A DNA stretch of 42,519 bases from JBBAFS01 sp041655255 (lineage in GTDB: Bacteria > Spirochaetota > Spirochaetia > Sphaerochaetales > Sphaerochaetaceae), in contig JBBAFS010000005.1 of NCBI GenBank assembly GCA_041655255.1, positions 1 through 42,519 on the forward strand. Reading direction: 5' to 3'. The translations under genes and the position numbers were made by a program. Each line of letters starts with the position of its first letter. Within the stretch, counting starts at the first letter, position 1. This document shows, in pieces, positions 15,892-24,418 of this stretch. The notes under the pieces are model-generated. The model was not told the origin of the DNA and did no database searches. It worked only from the letters and a program-made list of their open reading frames with translations.

Positions 15892-15921
15892 TTGTACATC
15901 TGTTGCAGAGTGCGATACAAT
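15892..15921 (+). promoter_or_regulatory. Putative promoter of the nqr operon
   Basis: TTGTAC (15892-15897) and TACAAT (15916-15921) are separated by 18 bp, 26 bases upstream of the nqrB GTG. The leader carries GGGAGG at 15935-15940. Confidence 0.45.
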
Positions 15922-15947
15922 GGACGGTGAATTAGGGAGGGAACGTA

Positions 15948-16898
15948 GTGAAGATTCAAAAACAACAAGCAATGCGAAATGTTCTTTTCGCTTTATCTCC
16001 ACTAGGTCTAGCCGCAATCTACTTCTTCGGGTGGCGATTTATCGCTGTTTTAGTAGTAGCTATTGCTGCGGCTTTAATAAGTGAATACCTGATGAGCCGA
16101 AAGTATGATCTAAAAATGACTGAGTCGTTATATGTCTCAGCATTTTTATTTGCACTTTCACTTCCCCCAAATCTACCGCTTTGGATGGTAGCGGTGGGAA
16201 TGGCATTTGGTATTGTCTTTGGGAAAATGGTCTTTGGGGGCTTTGGCAGAAATGTATTTAATCCAGCCATTACCGCAAGAGCATTTGTATATATCAGTTT
16301 TGGTGTTCCCATGACTGGTCGCTTTGTGGCTCCACAAGTTGCCCTCTCGCTCTTTCCAGGAGGATTTGGCACTTGGGTATCGCAAGCCGATTCAGTTTCA
16401 GCTGCAACGCCACTGATAACACAAAGTTCGTCATACCTTGAACTCTTTTTAGGTCCTGTTGCCGGAAGCTTTGGAGAGGTGAGTGCCCTATTAGTTCTTT
16501 TAGGTGGTGCGTACATACTCTACAAAAAGGCAGCAAACTGGAAAATCGTAAGTGGCTCTGTCATCTCATTTTTGATATTCCAATCTATTTTCTACTTTAC
16601 TGGAGTAGAAGGGGCTGTTGATCCACTGTACGCACTGTTGGGCGGAAGCTTTTTACTTGGGGCGTTGTTTATGATTACCGACCCGATCAGTTCCAGTCAA
16701 TCAACCGACTTAGGACGATGGATTTATGGTGCATTTTTTGGAATGCTCGTGGTATTAATCAGAATTTTCTCCTCATGGGCAGAAGGGGTCACCTTTGCCA
16801 TTTTATTAGCAAACATGTTTGGTCCTTTATTAGACCACTATCTCAAGCTCTCTAAACAAAAGAAGAAAGCTGCTTCACAAGCAGGAGGTAGTGTATGA
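15948..16898 (+). CDS. nqrB: Na+-translocating NADH:quinone reductase subunit B / RnfD-type flavinylated subunit
   Basis: A 316-aa inner-membrane protein with about 8-10 hydrophobic segments. It belongs to the NqrB/RnfD family: the core GGFGRNVFNPAITARAF (97-113) is typical. The FMN is expected to be bound through the phosphoester at T154 in SVSAATPL, equivalent to the SGAT motif. At 316 aa it is nearer RnfD or the short spirochaete forms than the about 410-aa proteobacterial NqrB, lacking the long N-terminal extension. GTG start, with GGGAGG 7 bases upstream. It is the first gene of the operon; nqrA, which usually precedes it, is absent. The nqr naming depends on the NADH-oxidising NqrF encoded downstream. 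Confidence 0.88.
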   Translation: MKIQKQQAMRNVLFALSPLGLAAIYFFGWRFIAVLVVAIAAALISEYLMSRKYDLKMTESLYVSAFLFALSLPPNLPLWMVAVGMAFGIVFGKMVFGGFGRNVFNPAITARAFVYISFGVPMTGRFVAPQVALSLFPGGFGTWVSQADSVSAATPLITQSSSYLELFLGPVAGSFGEVSALLVLLGGAYILYKKAANWKIVSGSVISFLIFQSIFYFTGVEGAVDPLYALLGGSFLLGALFMITDPISSSQSTDLGRWIYGAFFGMLVVLIRIFSSWAEGVTFAILLANMFGPLLDHYLKLSKQKKKAASQAGGSV

Positions 16899-17479
16899 AA
16901 ACTCAAAGCTTCTATGCTAAAAGAATTCAACCTATCGTCTTTATGGCAGTGGTCACTATTATTTGTATCATCCTTACTGCAGCACTTCATCTCTACACAT
17001 ATGATCAGGTTAAAGAGAACGAGCAGTTTTTTGTGTGGCGAAGTGTGTTAGATTCAGCAGCTATAAGTCACGATGGGACACCTTCTGATGTAGTGAAACT
17101 ATTTGATCAGTATGTCACCGAAGATGGTGATATGTATGTGGTAAACACTCCCGAACATGGTCGCCGATTTGTTTTAGAACAAACAGGTCCTGGTTTATGG
17201 GGGCCAATTACAGTGATGATAGGATTTGAAGATGACAAAACAACTCTCTCGGGAGTATCGATTGTCAGTCAAACCGAGACTCCAGGCTTAGGTGCTCGGA
17301 TTGAAGAGCCGTGGTTTACTGCCCAATTTGCAGGAAAGAAGGGTCCTTCATTCAAATTAGTTGAAGAGGGAACTGCTTCACAACCAAAAGAAATTGATAG
17401 CATTACAGGGGCTACTCGTACAAGCGATGCCTTTAAATCAATTATCGAAAAGGCATTCGTTTTAGCGGGAGGACTATAA
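16895..17479 (+). CDS. nqrC: NqrC/RnfG-type subunit with covalent FMN site
   Basis: A 194-aa protein with one N-terminal membrane anchor (residues about 12-34) and a periplasmic FMN-binding domain. The flavinylation motif DSITGATRTS is at 168-177, so T174 is the expected FMN attachment residue (needs the ApbE flavin transferase, not in this window). TETPGLGARIEEPWF (127-141) is the other conserved block. It passes electrons between flavins of the complex. The start overlaps the nqrB stop (ATGA), suggesting translational coupling. Confidence 0.92.
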   Translation: MKTQSFYAKRIQPIVFMAVVTIICIILTAALHLYTYDQVKENEQFFVWRSVLDSAAISHDGTPSDVVKLFDQYVTEDGDMYVVNTPEHGRRFVLEQTGPGLWGPITVMIGFEDDKTTLSGVSIVSQTETPGLGARIEEPWFTAQFAGKKGPSFKLVEEGTASQPKEIDSITGATRTSDAFKSIIEKAFVLAGGL

Positions 17480-17480
17480 T

Positions 17481-18092
17481 ATGGCGAAAAGTAATTTAAA
17501 GAAAACCTTTTTAACTCCACTGGGAAAAGATAACCCAGTCTTTGTTCAAATCTTAGGTATTTGTTCCACACTCGCAGTAACGAACAAACTCGATAACACA
17601 TTAGTCATGACCCTTGGAGTGATGTTCACTACAGCACTTTCAAGTTGGACTATTTCACTGTTGAGAAACTGGATCCCTTCCAGGGTGAGGATGATGGTAG
17701 AGACGTTAGTTATTGCAACATACGTTATCATCGTCGATATTGCCCTTAAGGCCTACTACCCTGAGATGTGGAAACAACTCGGTCCTTATGTAGGACTCAT
17801 TATTACCAACTGTATTGTTATGGGTCGTATTGAGGCATTTGCATTACAGAACAAACCACTGCCCTCTTTAATCGATGGATTAGCCAGTGGTATGGGATAT
17901 GCCTACGTCTTATTAATCATTGCTTTTTTCAGAGAACTCCTTGGTACAGGGACGTTATGGGGATACCAAGTCCTCGGTTCATGGTGGACCAGTTGGGCTA
18001 TTATGATTATGCCTCCTGGAGGATTTTTCATGTTAGCAATCTTCATTTGGATTGTTCGAGAGAACTTTATTAAGGAGGAGACTAATGAGTGA
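17481..18092 (+). CDS. nqrD: NqrD/RnfE-type membrane subunit
   Basis: A 203-aa integral membrane protein of six helices. It has the family features: NPVFVQILGICSTLAVTNKL near the start, GLIITNCIVMGRIEAFA in the middle (the Cys that helps hold the intramembrane iron site) and an FFRELLGTGTLWG loop. With NqrE it forms the symmetric pair that moves electrons across the membrane. The ATG lies one base after the nqrC stop; the end overlaps the start of nqrE. Confidence 0.93.
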   Translation: MAKSNLKKTFLTPLGKDNPVFVQILGICSTLAVTNKLDNTLVMTLGVMFTTALSSWTISLLRNWIPSRVRMMVETLVIATYVIIVDIALKAYYPEMWKQLGPYVGLIITNCIVMGRIEAFALQNKPLPSLIDGLASGMGYAYVLLIIAFFRELLGTGTLWGYQVLGSWWTSWAIMIMPPGGFFMLAIFIWIVRENFIKEETNE

Positions 18093-18678
18093 GTTACTAT
18101 TTCCTTTAGCAGTCTTTTTTGCCTCAATATTTACGAGTAATATTTTATTAACAAACTATTTGGGCATGTGCTCCTTCTTAGCAGTCTCTAAAGAGCTAGA
18201 GACCAGTGCAGGACTCGGTATCGCTGTAACCTTTGTGATGGCAGCAACAACAAGTTTAAACTGGTTAGTGTATGAATTTGTCCTTGTCCCATTTCAATTG
18301 GAGTACCTGAGATTTATTGTCTTTATTATTGTGATTGCAGCTTTTGTTCAGCTCATTGAGATGGTTATTGAGCGTTATAGTGAGAACCTCTATTTCGCTT
18401 TAGGAATCTTCTTACCACTTATCACTGTGAACTGTGCTATTTTAGGAGCTTCGCTTTTCATGGTTATTCGTGAATATACCTTTATGACAAGCTTCTTCTT
18501 TGGCTTAGGCAGTGGTTTAGGCTGGCTTTTAGCTATTATGGCAATGGCAGGTATTAGACAACGACTGAGAACCGCAAAAATCCCTTACGGCTTAGAAGGT
18601 GCTGGAATTGCCCTTATTATAGCCGGATTTATGGCCATGGCATTTATGGGATTTAACGGCATGATCAGCATTCAGTAG
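18085..18678 (+). CDS. nqrE: NqrE/RnfA-type membrane subunit
   Basis: A 197-aa six-helix membrane protein, paralogue of NqrD in opposite orientation. TSNILLTNYLGMCSFLAVSK (near residue 15) and PLITVNCAILGASLFM (about 110) hold the conserved Cys-containing helices. The reading frame opens 33 bases earlier, but the ATG at 18085 is chosen: AAGGAGGAG ends 4 bases before it, and it gives the typical MSELLFPLAVFFASIFTSN start. It overlaps the nqrD stop by 8 bases. Confidence 0.94.
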   Translation: MSELLFPLAVFFASIFTSNILLTNYLGMCSFLAVSKELETSAGLGIAVTFVMAATTSLNWLVYEFVLVPFQLEYLRFIVFIIVIAAFVQLIEMVIERYSENLYFALGIFLPLITVNCAILGASLFMVIREYTFMTSFFFGLGSGLGWLLAIMAMAGIRQRLRTAKIPYGLEGAGIALIIAGFMAMAFMGFNGMISIQ

Positions 18679-18689
18679 GAGAGTCCCAT

Positions 18690-19793
18690 ATGTTAGCTTC
18701 ATTATTACTCAGTGTTGGTATCATCACCCTCATCAGTGTTGTCCTTTCATTAATGATGGTAGTTGCTGATGCCACAATTGGAAATTATGGCATTGTGAAT
18801 GTCACTGTGAACAAAGAGACTCAATTCGAAGTCGAAGGGGGGCAAAGCCTCTTAAAGACGCTCATGAGTGAAGGGATTTTTATCCCCAGTGCGTGTGGCG
18901 GAAGAGGTTCTTGTGGATTGTGTAAAGTAACAGTCTTAGAAGGGGCAGGCGCTTACCTCCCCACTGAGTTACCCTGGATTGATAAAGAAGAACAAAAACA
19001 AAATATTCGTCTTTCGTGTCAGGTGAAAGTAAAAAATGATATCGAAATCGAAATTCCTGAAGAGTTGTTCTTAGTTAAAGAGTTCTCTACCACAGTCGAG
19101 AGTATTAAAGATCTCACGTACGACATTAAAGAGGTTCGCCTCAAATTACACGACCCTCCTGAAATCGAAATGAAGGCAGGTCAGTTTGTTCAATTTGAAG
19201 TTCCTGAGTATGAATTAACCGATGAGCCAGTCTATCGTGCGTACTCGATGGCTTCAGTGCCAAGTGATACCCAACACGTTGAACTGATGATTCGTTTAGT
19301 TCCTAATGGCATTTGTACCACATATGTTCATGAGCACCTCAAAGAGGGTGAACAGGTTACGATTAATGGCCCTTATGGAGATTTCTTCTTACGTGATACA
19401 GATCGTCCAATTATCTGCATTGCTGGTGGTTCAGGCATGGCACCTATTAAATCGATCTTACTCGATATGGCCGAAAAGGGAAGTAAGCGTAAGGCACGCT
19501 ATTTCTTTGGAGCACGTACCCGTAAAGATCTATTTTACGTCGAAGAGATGGGGGCACTTGAAGAGCGTTTACACGATTACAAGTTCATTCCTGCTCTTAG
19601 TGAACCACAAGAAGAAGATAACTGGGAAGGCGAGGTTGGTCTTATTACCGATGTTGTCCACCGCCTGACCGAAGATGCATCAGGAAGTGAAGCCTACTTA
19701 TGTGGTTCTCCTGGAATGATTGATGCATGTATTGCAGTACTTAAAGATTTAGGAATGCCCGAAGAGCATATCTATTTCGATAAGTTCTCTTAA
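18690..19793 (+). CDS. nqrF: NqrF: NADH-oxidising FAD/[2Fe-2S] subunit
   Basis: A 367-aa protein with one N-terminal membrane anchor (residues 4-26), a ferredoxin domain (about 35-125) with [2Fe-2S] ligands C69, C75, C78 and C110, then a ferredoxin-reductase domain with the FAD motif YRAYSMAS (about 197-204) and the NADH-binding CIAGGSGMAP and YLCGSPGMI segments. It ends in the typical YFDKFS. This is the electron entry of the sodium pump and is what marks the operon as Nqr rather than Rnf, which uses RnfC/RnfB. A Shine-Dalgarno, AGGAG, lies about 9 bases before the ATG. Confidence 0.95.
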   Translation: MLASLLLSVGIITLISVVLSLMMVVADATIGNYGIVNVTVNKETQFEVEGGQSLLKTLMSEGIFIPSACGGRGSCGLCKVTVLEGAGAYLPTELPWIDKEEQKQNIRLSCQVKVKNDIEIEIPEELFLVKEFSTTVESIKDLTYDIKEVRLKLHDPPEIEMKAGQFVQFEVPEYELTDEPVYRAYSMASVPSDTQHVELMIRLVPNGICTTYVHEHLKEGEQVTINGPYGDFFLRDTDRPIICIAGGSGMAPIKSILLDMAEKGSKRKARYFFGARTRKDLFYVEEMGALEERLHDYKFIPALSEPQEEDNWEGEVGLITDVVHRLTEDASGSEAYLCGSPGMIDACIAVLKDLGMPEEHIYFDKFS

Positions 19794-19805
19794 AGAGGAG
19801 TTAAT

Positions 19806-20270
19806 ATGAAACAATCCCCAGAGTATGATCATATACAACAACAAATGCAGCCGGGTGTCATTACCCTACCCGGCTTCCTTGGACATGATAAAAGAAACCT
19901 CATTGATATCTTAATTGAAGATGAAGGAACTGTCTTACGAGCCGACACCTCACATCAAAAGATTGCCGAAAGAATGCAATACTTTAGAGATGCAGGAGTT
20001 GATGGACTTGGTGAGTTTATTACCCTTGATGATACATTTGATGTACGAGTCGATTCAGTTCGAGGAAAACTCCCCTCTCCTTTTGGTGGACCTGGAATGT
20101 TCGATAAGGTGAATACGACTGTAGTGAATAAAAAGTTAGATAAAGAGATTACCTTTACCGACTTACATATCCACTTTGTTCGAGACCATGGATTTTACGA
20201 AGGAAAAGGATCTCCTTTTAGATTAGAGCCGTTAGATCTTATCCATATTCTACAAGTAGAAACTGCTTAG
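19806..20270 (+). CDS. Unknown 154-aa protein at the end of the nqr operon
   Basis: I do not recognise a family. It is soluble (no signal or membrane segment) and acidic, with short conserved-looking blocks: GVITLPGFLGHDKRNLIDI (17-35), VDGLGEFITLDDTFDVRVDS, KLPSPFGGPGMFDKVN, and the His-rich end DLHIHFVRDHGFYEGKGSPF (about 123-142), which could bind metal. It lies 12 bases after nqrF with a good Shine-Dalgarno (AGAGGAG), so it is co-transcribed. It may be an assembly factor or regulator of the complex; that is inference from position alone. Its stop is 3 bases from the end of the convergent sensor gene, with no hairpin between. Confidence 0.75.
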   Translation: MKQSPEYDHIQQQMQPGVITLPGFLGHDKRNLIDILIEDEGTVLRADTSHQKIAERMQYFRDAGVDGLGEFITLDDTFDVRVDSVRGKLPSPFGGPGMFDKVNTTVVNKKLDKEITFTDLHIHFVRDHGFYEGKGSPFRLEPLDLIHILQVETA

Positions 20271-20273
20271 GTT

Positions 20274-22265
20274 CTACAGCTCTTCCCAATTGAGAAGAAG
20301 TACTTTCGAGATAAAAGAGCATGCGAGCAGGGGATCAAATTGTGTACCACTACACCGTTTGATCTCCTTTGCTGCTTCTAATTCACTAATTGTCTTTTTA
20401 TATGTTCGTTCGGCGGTCATTGCATCAAATGCATCTACAACAGCAATGAGGCGTGCATATAAAGGAATTGCCTCTCCTTGTATGCCACGGGGATACCCTT
20501 TCCCGTCCATTCGTTCATGATGAGATAACACTACCGAGGCATACTCTCCCATCTCTCCTGCAGTTGTTAATATACGCCACCCTATTTCAGGGTGCCGCTT
20601 AATCTCACTCCATTCAACATCATTAAGTGTTCCACTCTTATTCAGAATTTGTTCATCGATTCCTATTTTCCCAATATCATGTAATAGTCCAATAGTTCGT
20701 ACTTCAGCAACTTCTTTTGAGTTCATTCCAACGGCTTTTGCTAAATCTGCCGCAAGGCTACTTACTCTTCTAGAGTGTGACTCTTCACGTTTGTTCTTCT
20801 CATGAAGAGTGTTTATAATAGCGGTGACGGCTTTACTTCGAGAAGAAGGACTCTCGCTCACTTTACTTTGGTTCATACTATTCTCGGCAAGTTTAAGTAG
20901 TTCATCAAGAGAACTCTCTTTATGTATTTTTGTTGCTACTCCAAAGGAGATGCTTAATTCAACATTATATGATGTTTTACGTGGAGACTCTTGAATCTTA
21001 TTTATCAATTCCCACGCCTGTTCATTGGTGCAATTCGGGAGAATAATGCCAAATTCATCCCCTCCAAGTCGGGCACATCGTCCATGAGATCCAACAACTG
21101 TCTCTATTGTTTGAGCTATTTTTTTAAGAACATCGTCTCCAGCTTCAGATCCAAAAGCATCATTAATAATCTTAAGCCCGTTGATATCACCAATAGCAAC
21201 AGTAAGAGGATAGTACATCACTCTATTTAAACTCATTAAAAGGCGATCAAACTCAGTACGGTTATACAACTTAGTGAGTTGGTCGTGAGAATTAGCCCAT
21301 ATGATAGCCTCTTCATACGCTTTACGTTCACTAATATCTGCAATCATGCACAAATGCTGCTCGTGTGTTCCACTTACAGGAAAGAGTCGACTGACCGCCA
21401 TCTGAGTCCAAATGAGGGAACCGTCTCGTTTTACAAACCGTTTTTCCATCTCAAAGTTATCAATTTCACCAAGTCTCATTTGGTTCGTAAAAGCAAGGTC
21501 TCGAGGAAGGTCTTCAAAATAGGTCATCTGTTGCCATGGAAGCTCTTCCATCTCAGATCGTGTTCTTCCGATAATCTCTAAATACCTTCGGTTTACTTCT
21601 ATCACCTCTCCAGTATTGGTGTCGGTGACAGTAATACCAACAGGAGCTTCTTCAAAGAGGGTTTTAAACCATTTACGGCTAATTTCAAGTTGCTTAATTG
21701 CAATTTGTCGCTGTATCTGGGTGTGTAACAACCGAGCAAGGGCGAAAAAGCCTGCAGGATAGATTATCAAAATTGGAATGAGATACATATGAAATAACAT
21801 GCCTTGTAACTCAATAGGGAGTGCAAACCACGTTAACGTAAAACCTAGGTGGATGAACAATCCAACCAAGTAAAACTCATACAGTTTATAATTCCCTTTA
21901 CGATAGCGAGTATGATGCCAAACGCTTCCTCCACCAAAAGCAACTAAGGTAGATAACATTCCCGTCCAGACTCCACCGCCCCCTAAGTAGAGCCGATACA
22001 CAATGATAAACAGAGATCCTATACCACCGGTTATAGGACCGAAGAACATCGCAGTAACACCAATTAAGATGGTACGTGAATCAAAAGTGACTCCTGAACT
22101 GAAAAAGGCAGGTCTACTCATTATGAGAATGCCCAACAAACCAACAATAACGCCAAGGAGTATTTGAGACCGTTTTGTTAACACATCGGTCTTCAGCGGG
22201 AAAGTGGAAAAAATGACACTGACAGCTAATAAAAGAGCGATGTTGTAAACAATATCTACTACCAC
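20274..22265 (-). CDS. Membrane sensor with 5TMR-LYT, PAS, GGDEF and HD-GYP domains
   Basis: A 663-aa inner-membrane protein. Residues 1-185 form about six helices of the 5TM/5TMR-LYT type (DSRTILIGVTAMFFGPITGG). Then come PAS (about 195-315), GGDEF (about 320-475) with intact GGDEF at 401-405, and HD-GYP (about 480-650) with HD at 529-530 and HHERMDGKGYP (582-592). Both active sites look complete, so it could make and break c-di-GMP, with the membrane and PAS parts deciding which. HD-GYP enzymes hydrolyse c-di-GMP to GMP. It has a GTG start with AAGG 9 bases upstream. It follows the GGDEF gene on its right by 14 bases, so the two form an operon. Confidence 0.9.
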   Translation of the reverse strand: MVVDIVYNIALLLAVSVIFSTFPLKTDVLTKRSQILLGVIVGLLGILIMSRPAFFSSGVTFDSRTILIGVTAMFFGPITGGIGSLFIIVYRLYLGGGGVWTGMLSTLVAFGGGSVWHHTRYRKGNYKLYEFYLVGLFIHLGFTLTWFALPIELQGMLFHMYLIPILIIYPAGFFALARLLHTQIQRQIAIKQLEISRKWFKTLFEEAPVGITVTDTNTGEVIEVNRRYLEIIGRTRSEMEELPWQQMTYFEDLPRDLAFTNQMRLGEIDNFEMEKRFVKRDGSLIWTQMAVSRLFPVSGTHEQHLCMIADISERKAYEEAIIWANSHDQLTKLYNRTEFDRLLMSLNRVMYYPLTVAIGDINGLKIINDAFGSEAGDDVLKKIAQTIETVVGSHGRCARLGGDEFGIILPNCTNEQAWELINKIQESPRKTSYNVELSISFGVATKIHKESSLDELLKLAENSMNQSKVSESPSSRSKAVTAIINTLHEKNKREESHSRRVSSLAADLAKAVGMNSKEVAEVRTIGLLHDIGKIGIDEQILNKSGTLNDVEWSEIKRHPEIGWRILTTAGEMGEYASVVLSHHERMDGKGYPRGIQGEAIPLYARLIAVVDAFDAMTAERTYKKTISELEAAKEIKRCSGTQFDPLLACSFISKVLLLNWEEL

Positions 22266-22279
22266 AATCTTTTTCCTTT

Positions 22280-23194
22280 TTAGAATTCTACAACTTTATT
22301 TCTCCCCTGATGCTTCGCTCGATATAATGCTAAATCTACCCTCTTAAAAATAGATTCAACATCGGCATCAAATGAATTTACATGGGTCAAGCCAACACTC
22401 ACAGTCGCTGCAACTGGAATGTTATCACACCGTGTGATATTTTGTTCTACTTTTTGACGAATTGTCTCCCCTAGTTCTTTAACATCCTGAGTCGACTTCC
22501 CTTTTATATACACCACAAATTCATCTCCTCCAAATCGGGCAAGCAGGTTTCCCTCTCCAATGACTTCTCCAATAGTGTTAACCACACTTTGTAATATGGC
22601 ATCCCCACATAAATGGCCATGGGTATCATTGATGAGTTTAAAGTGGTCGATATCAATCAATAATAGTGAAAGTGGCGTGTAAGAATTTCTAAAGAGATCG
22701 AGTTGCTGAGCGAGCATCTTAAAAAAGAATCTTCGGTTTGCAACTTTCGTCACTGGATCTTGGTATGAGAGTTCTCTGAGGCGATGTTGAATGGTTTTAC
22801 GATCTGAAATCTGAAGAACTAACGCTGTGACAGCACGCTGTCCATCATACAAAGTATCTAATGGATATAATCGGGCCTCAAACCATTGAGTACCAGGTGG
22901 CCCCTCTTTTGGAATGCCCAATACTCGCTCAGTTTCTAATTGGTACTCAAACACAGTCAAACCTGTCCCATTGAGAGTTCTGTGTACCTGACTCATAAAG
23001 TAATCGGCAAACTCTTTTGGCATACACTCATAGATGTTTTTCCCTTTGAGTTTACTGTTATCATCGTATAAGGAGCGCTCAATACTTCCAAAAGCCTCTA
23101 CATAAGTGCCATCTTCTCGAATGACAAAAAAGGGATCTGGTAGTGACAATAATAGATTCTCATAGACTTCTTTTGTTTGTGTTGGTTCAGCCAT
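22280..23194 (-). CDS. PAS-GGDEF diguanylate cyclase
   Basis: A 304-aa soluble protein: a PAS domain (about 10-132) and a GGDEF domain (about 140-300) with RFGGDEFVVY (active loop 222-226) and the metal-binding DIDHFKLINDTHGH (181-194). No RxxD inhibitory site is seen before the active loop, so product inhibition may be weak. It makes c-di-GMP from two GTP, controlled by whatever the PAS domain senses; no haem or flavin motif is evident. AGAGAGGAG directly precedes the ATG. It is the first gene of a two-gene operon with the GGDEF/HD-GYP sensor. Confidence 0.92.
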   Translation of the reverse strand: MAEPTQTKEVYENLLLSLPDPFFVIREDGTYVEAFGSIERSLYDDNSKLKGKNIYECMPKEFADYFMSQVHRTLNGTGLTVFEYQLETERVLGIPKEGPPGTQWFEARLYPLDTLYDGQRAVTALVLQISDRKTIQHRLRELSYQDPVTKVANRRFFFKMLAQQLDLFRNSYTPLSLLLIDIDHFKLINDTHGHLCGDAILQSVVNTIGEVIGEGNLLARFGGDEFVVYIKGKSTQDVKELGETIRQKVEQNITRCDNIPVAATVSVGLTHVNSFDADVESIFKRVDLALYRAKHQGRNKVVEF

Positions 23195-23320
23195 CTCCTC
23201 TCTCCTGCTTCTTTATTATTGTTATCTTACTATACTATATATGACACAATTGTAAAAACTGTTATCTTCTGAACCGATACTATCACACATAGCATATGAA
23301 CTGTAGAGAAAACTCTTTCC

Positions 23321-23332
23321 AATTGTACAATT
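23321..23332. promoter_or_regulatory. 12-bp perfect palindrome upstream of the diiron MBL gene
   Basis: AATTGTACAATT lies 27 bases upstream of the ATG at 23360, in the divergent gap of 165 bp. A related ACAATTGT is at 23246-23253. It could be an operator for a dimeric regulator of the redox genes that follow. No clear promoter could be fixed. Confidence 0.3.
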
Positions 23333-23359
23333 CATTCATATGTTTACCAAGGAGGAATT

Positions 23360-24004
23360 ATGAAACAGATAGCACCAATGATCTACAAACACCAATATTA
23401 TGTTGAACCAATTAATCTCACTTTTAACCAATACTTGTTAACAGGAAGTAGTAGTGTACTCATTCATACAGGAGATTACCAACACAGTCATACTCTTATT
23501 GAAGCAATACAAAGCACATTAGGAGACTCTTCTCTCTCTTACATATTTGTCTCTCACTTTGAAAGTGATGAGTGTGGTGCTTTGAGTCCACTTCTTGAGG
23601 CATTTCCACATGCTAAGGTTGTTGCTTCGGAGGTGACACAAAGACAGATAAAGGGCTTTGGTCTTACCGATCAAGTGCTTAGCTTCACAGATGCTCAGAC
23701 GTTGGCCACAGGAGAGTTTACCCTTGAAGCAATCACTTACCCTTCCGAGATGCACCTTTGGGATGGGTTATTGTGTTATGATCGATCTAGAAACATCTTC
23801 TTTAGTAGTGATTTGTTTATCCGCTTTGGGAAAGAACCAAAGAGCATAGAACACATGAGCTGGGAAGATTTAGTTCATTCAATATCGTTAGAGAGTGTTC
23901 CACATCCTGAGAAACTTGAAGCACTGAAAAAAAGACTTTTGGGTATATCAGTGAAACAAGTAGCGCCAGGACACGGAAGTCTAATTACGATTAAAGAGGG
24001 ATAA
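23360..24004 (+). CDS. Diiron metallo-beta-lactamase-fold protein (ODP type, flavodiiron-like without flavodoxin)
   Basis: A 214-aa soluble protein. The ligand set is that of flavodiiron proteins and oxygen-binding diiron proteins, not hydrolases: H66-x-E68-x-D70 in VSHFESDECG, H132 in SEMHLWDG, D151 in FFSSDLFIRFG and H205 in APGHG. The Glu in place of the second His favours a redox diiron site. It stops after the MBL fold, so the flavodoxin part of a normal FDP (about 400 aa) is absent. Known relatives bind or reduce oxygen or signal through chemotaxis proteins. AAGGAGG precedes the ATG. The next gene, a flavin split-barrel protein, begins two bases after the stop and may supply the flavin. 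Confidence 0.85.
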   Translation: MKQIAPMIYKHQYYVEPINLTFNQYLLTGSSSVLIHTGDYQHSHTLIEAIQSTLGDSSLSYIFVSHFESDECGALSPLLEAFPHAKVVASEVTQRQIKGFGLTDQVLSFTDAQTLATGEFTLEAITYPSEMHLWDGLLCYDRSRNIFFSSDLFIRFGKEPKSIEHMSWEDLVHSISLESVPHPEKLEALKKRLLGISVKQVAPGHGSLITIKEG

Positions 24005-24005
24005 G

Positions 24006-24380
24006 ATGATCACCGAACATGTATATAAAGTCCTTGAAGATGAGGGCGTTGTTTCTATCGTCACTCAAAACAGTGAAACAGGTGCCCATGTTGTAAACAC
24101 ATGGAACAGTTACATCACGATCACTGAAGATTACCACATATTAATTCCAGCCGGAAGAATGTTCACCACTGAGAAAAACCTTGGAGGTGATAACCGTATC
24201 TTGTTAACTTTTGGTAGTCGTAACGTGATGGGAAAGTTCTCTTTAGGGACAGGCTTTTTAGTAGAAGGTGTAGGTCAATTTACCAGTGAAGGAGCACTCT
24301 TTGAATCGATGAAACAGCGCTTTGAGTGGATAAGAGCTCTTTTAATTGTTACGCCAAAAGAGGTCACACAAACACTGTAA
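24006..24380 (+). CDS. Pyridoxamine 5'-phosphate oxidase-like FMN-binding split-barrel protein
   Basis: A 124-aa soluble protein with the split-barrel pattern of the PPOX class: strand VVSIVTQN, then HVVNTWNSYITITEDYHILIPAGRM, then a segment NRILLTFGSR and a final GTGFLVEGVGQF. Such small proteins are dimers that bind FMN, F420 or haem; which one is unclear. The gene is directly coupled to the diiron MBL gene (one base between stop and ATG), so the flavin protein may act as its electron partner. That is inference. Confidence 0.75.
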   Translation: MITEHVYKVLEDEGVVSIVTQNSETGAHVVNTWNSYITITEDYHILIPAGRMFTTEKNLGGDNRILLTFGSRNVMGKFSLGTGFLVEGVGQFTSEGALFESMKQRFEWIRALLIVTPKEVTQTL

Positions 24381-24391
24381 TACTCTTTTTT

Positions 24392-24418
24392 GGGTAATAG
24401 GTCTTTCTCCTATTGCCC
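24392..24418. repeat. 10-bp-stem inverted repeat in the acyl-CoA synthetase promoter region
   Basis: GGGTAATAGG, 7-base loop, CCTATTGCCC. It is a good stem but has no T-run after it in either direction, so it is not a standard terminator. The right arm ends in TTGCCC, which could be the -35 box of the next gene. It may be a hairpin that ends the upstream operon or an operator. Confidence 0.4.

Noticed and set aside
16019..16516. 165-aa open frame on the minus strand inside nqrB
   Set aside because: It lies fully within a well-supported gene and its translation has no domain pattern; it is an antisense shadow.
18052..18084. Longer NqrE start adding MFERTLLRRRL
   Set aside because: It lies inside nqrD, has no ribosome site, and adds residues unlike any NqrE; the ATG at 18085 has AAGGAGGAG.
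23316..23344. TTTCCA-17 bp-TATGTT as a promoter for the diiron MBL gene
   Set aside because: Transcription would start within the AAGGAGG site at 23349-23355, destroying it; the palindrome is kept as a possible operator only.
24385..24418. Intrinsic terminator after the split-barrel gene
   Set aside because: The T-run precedes the stem instead of following it, and the minus-strand reading gives an A-run.
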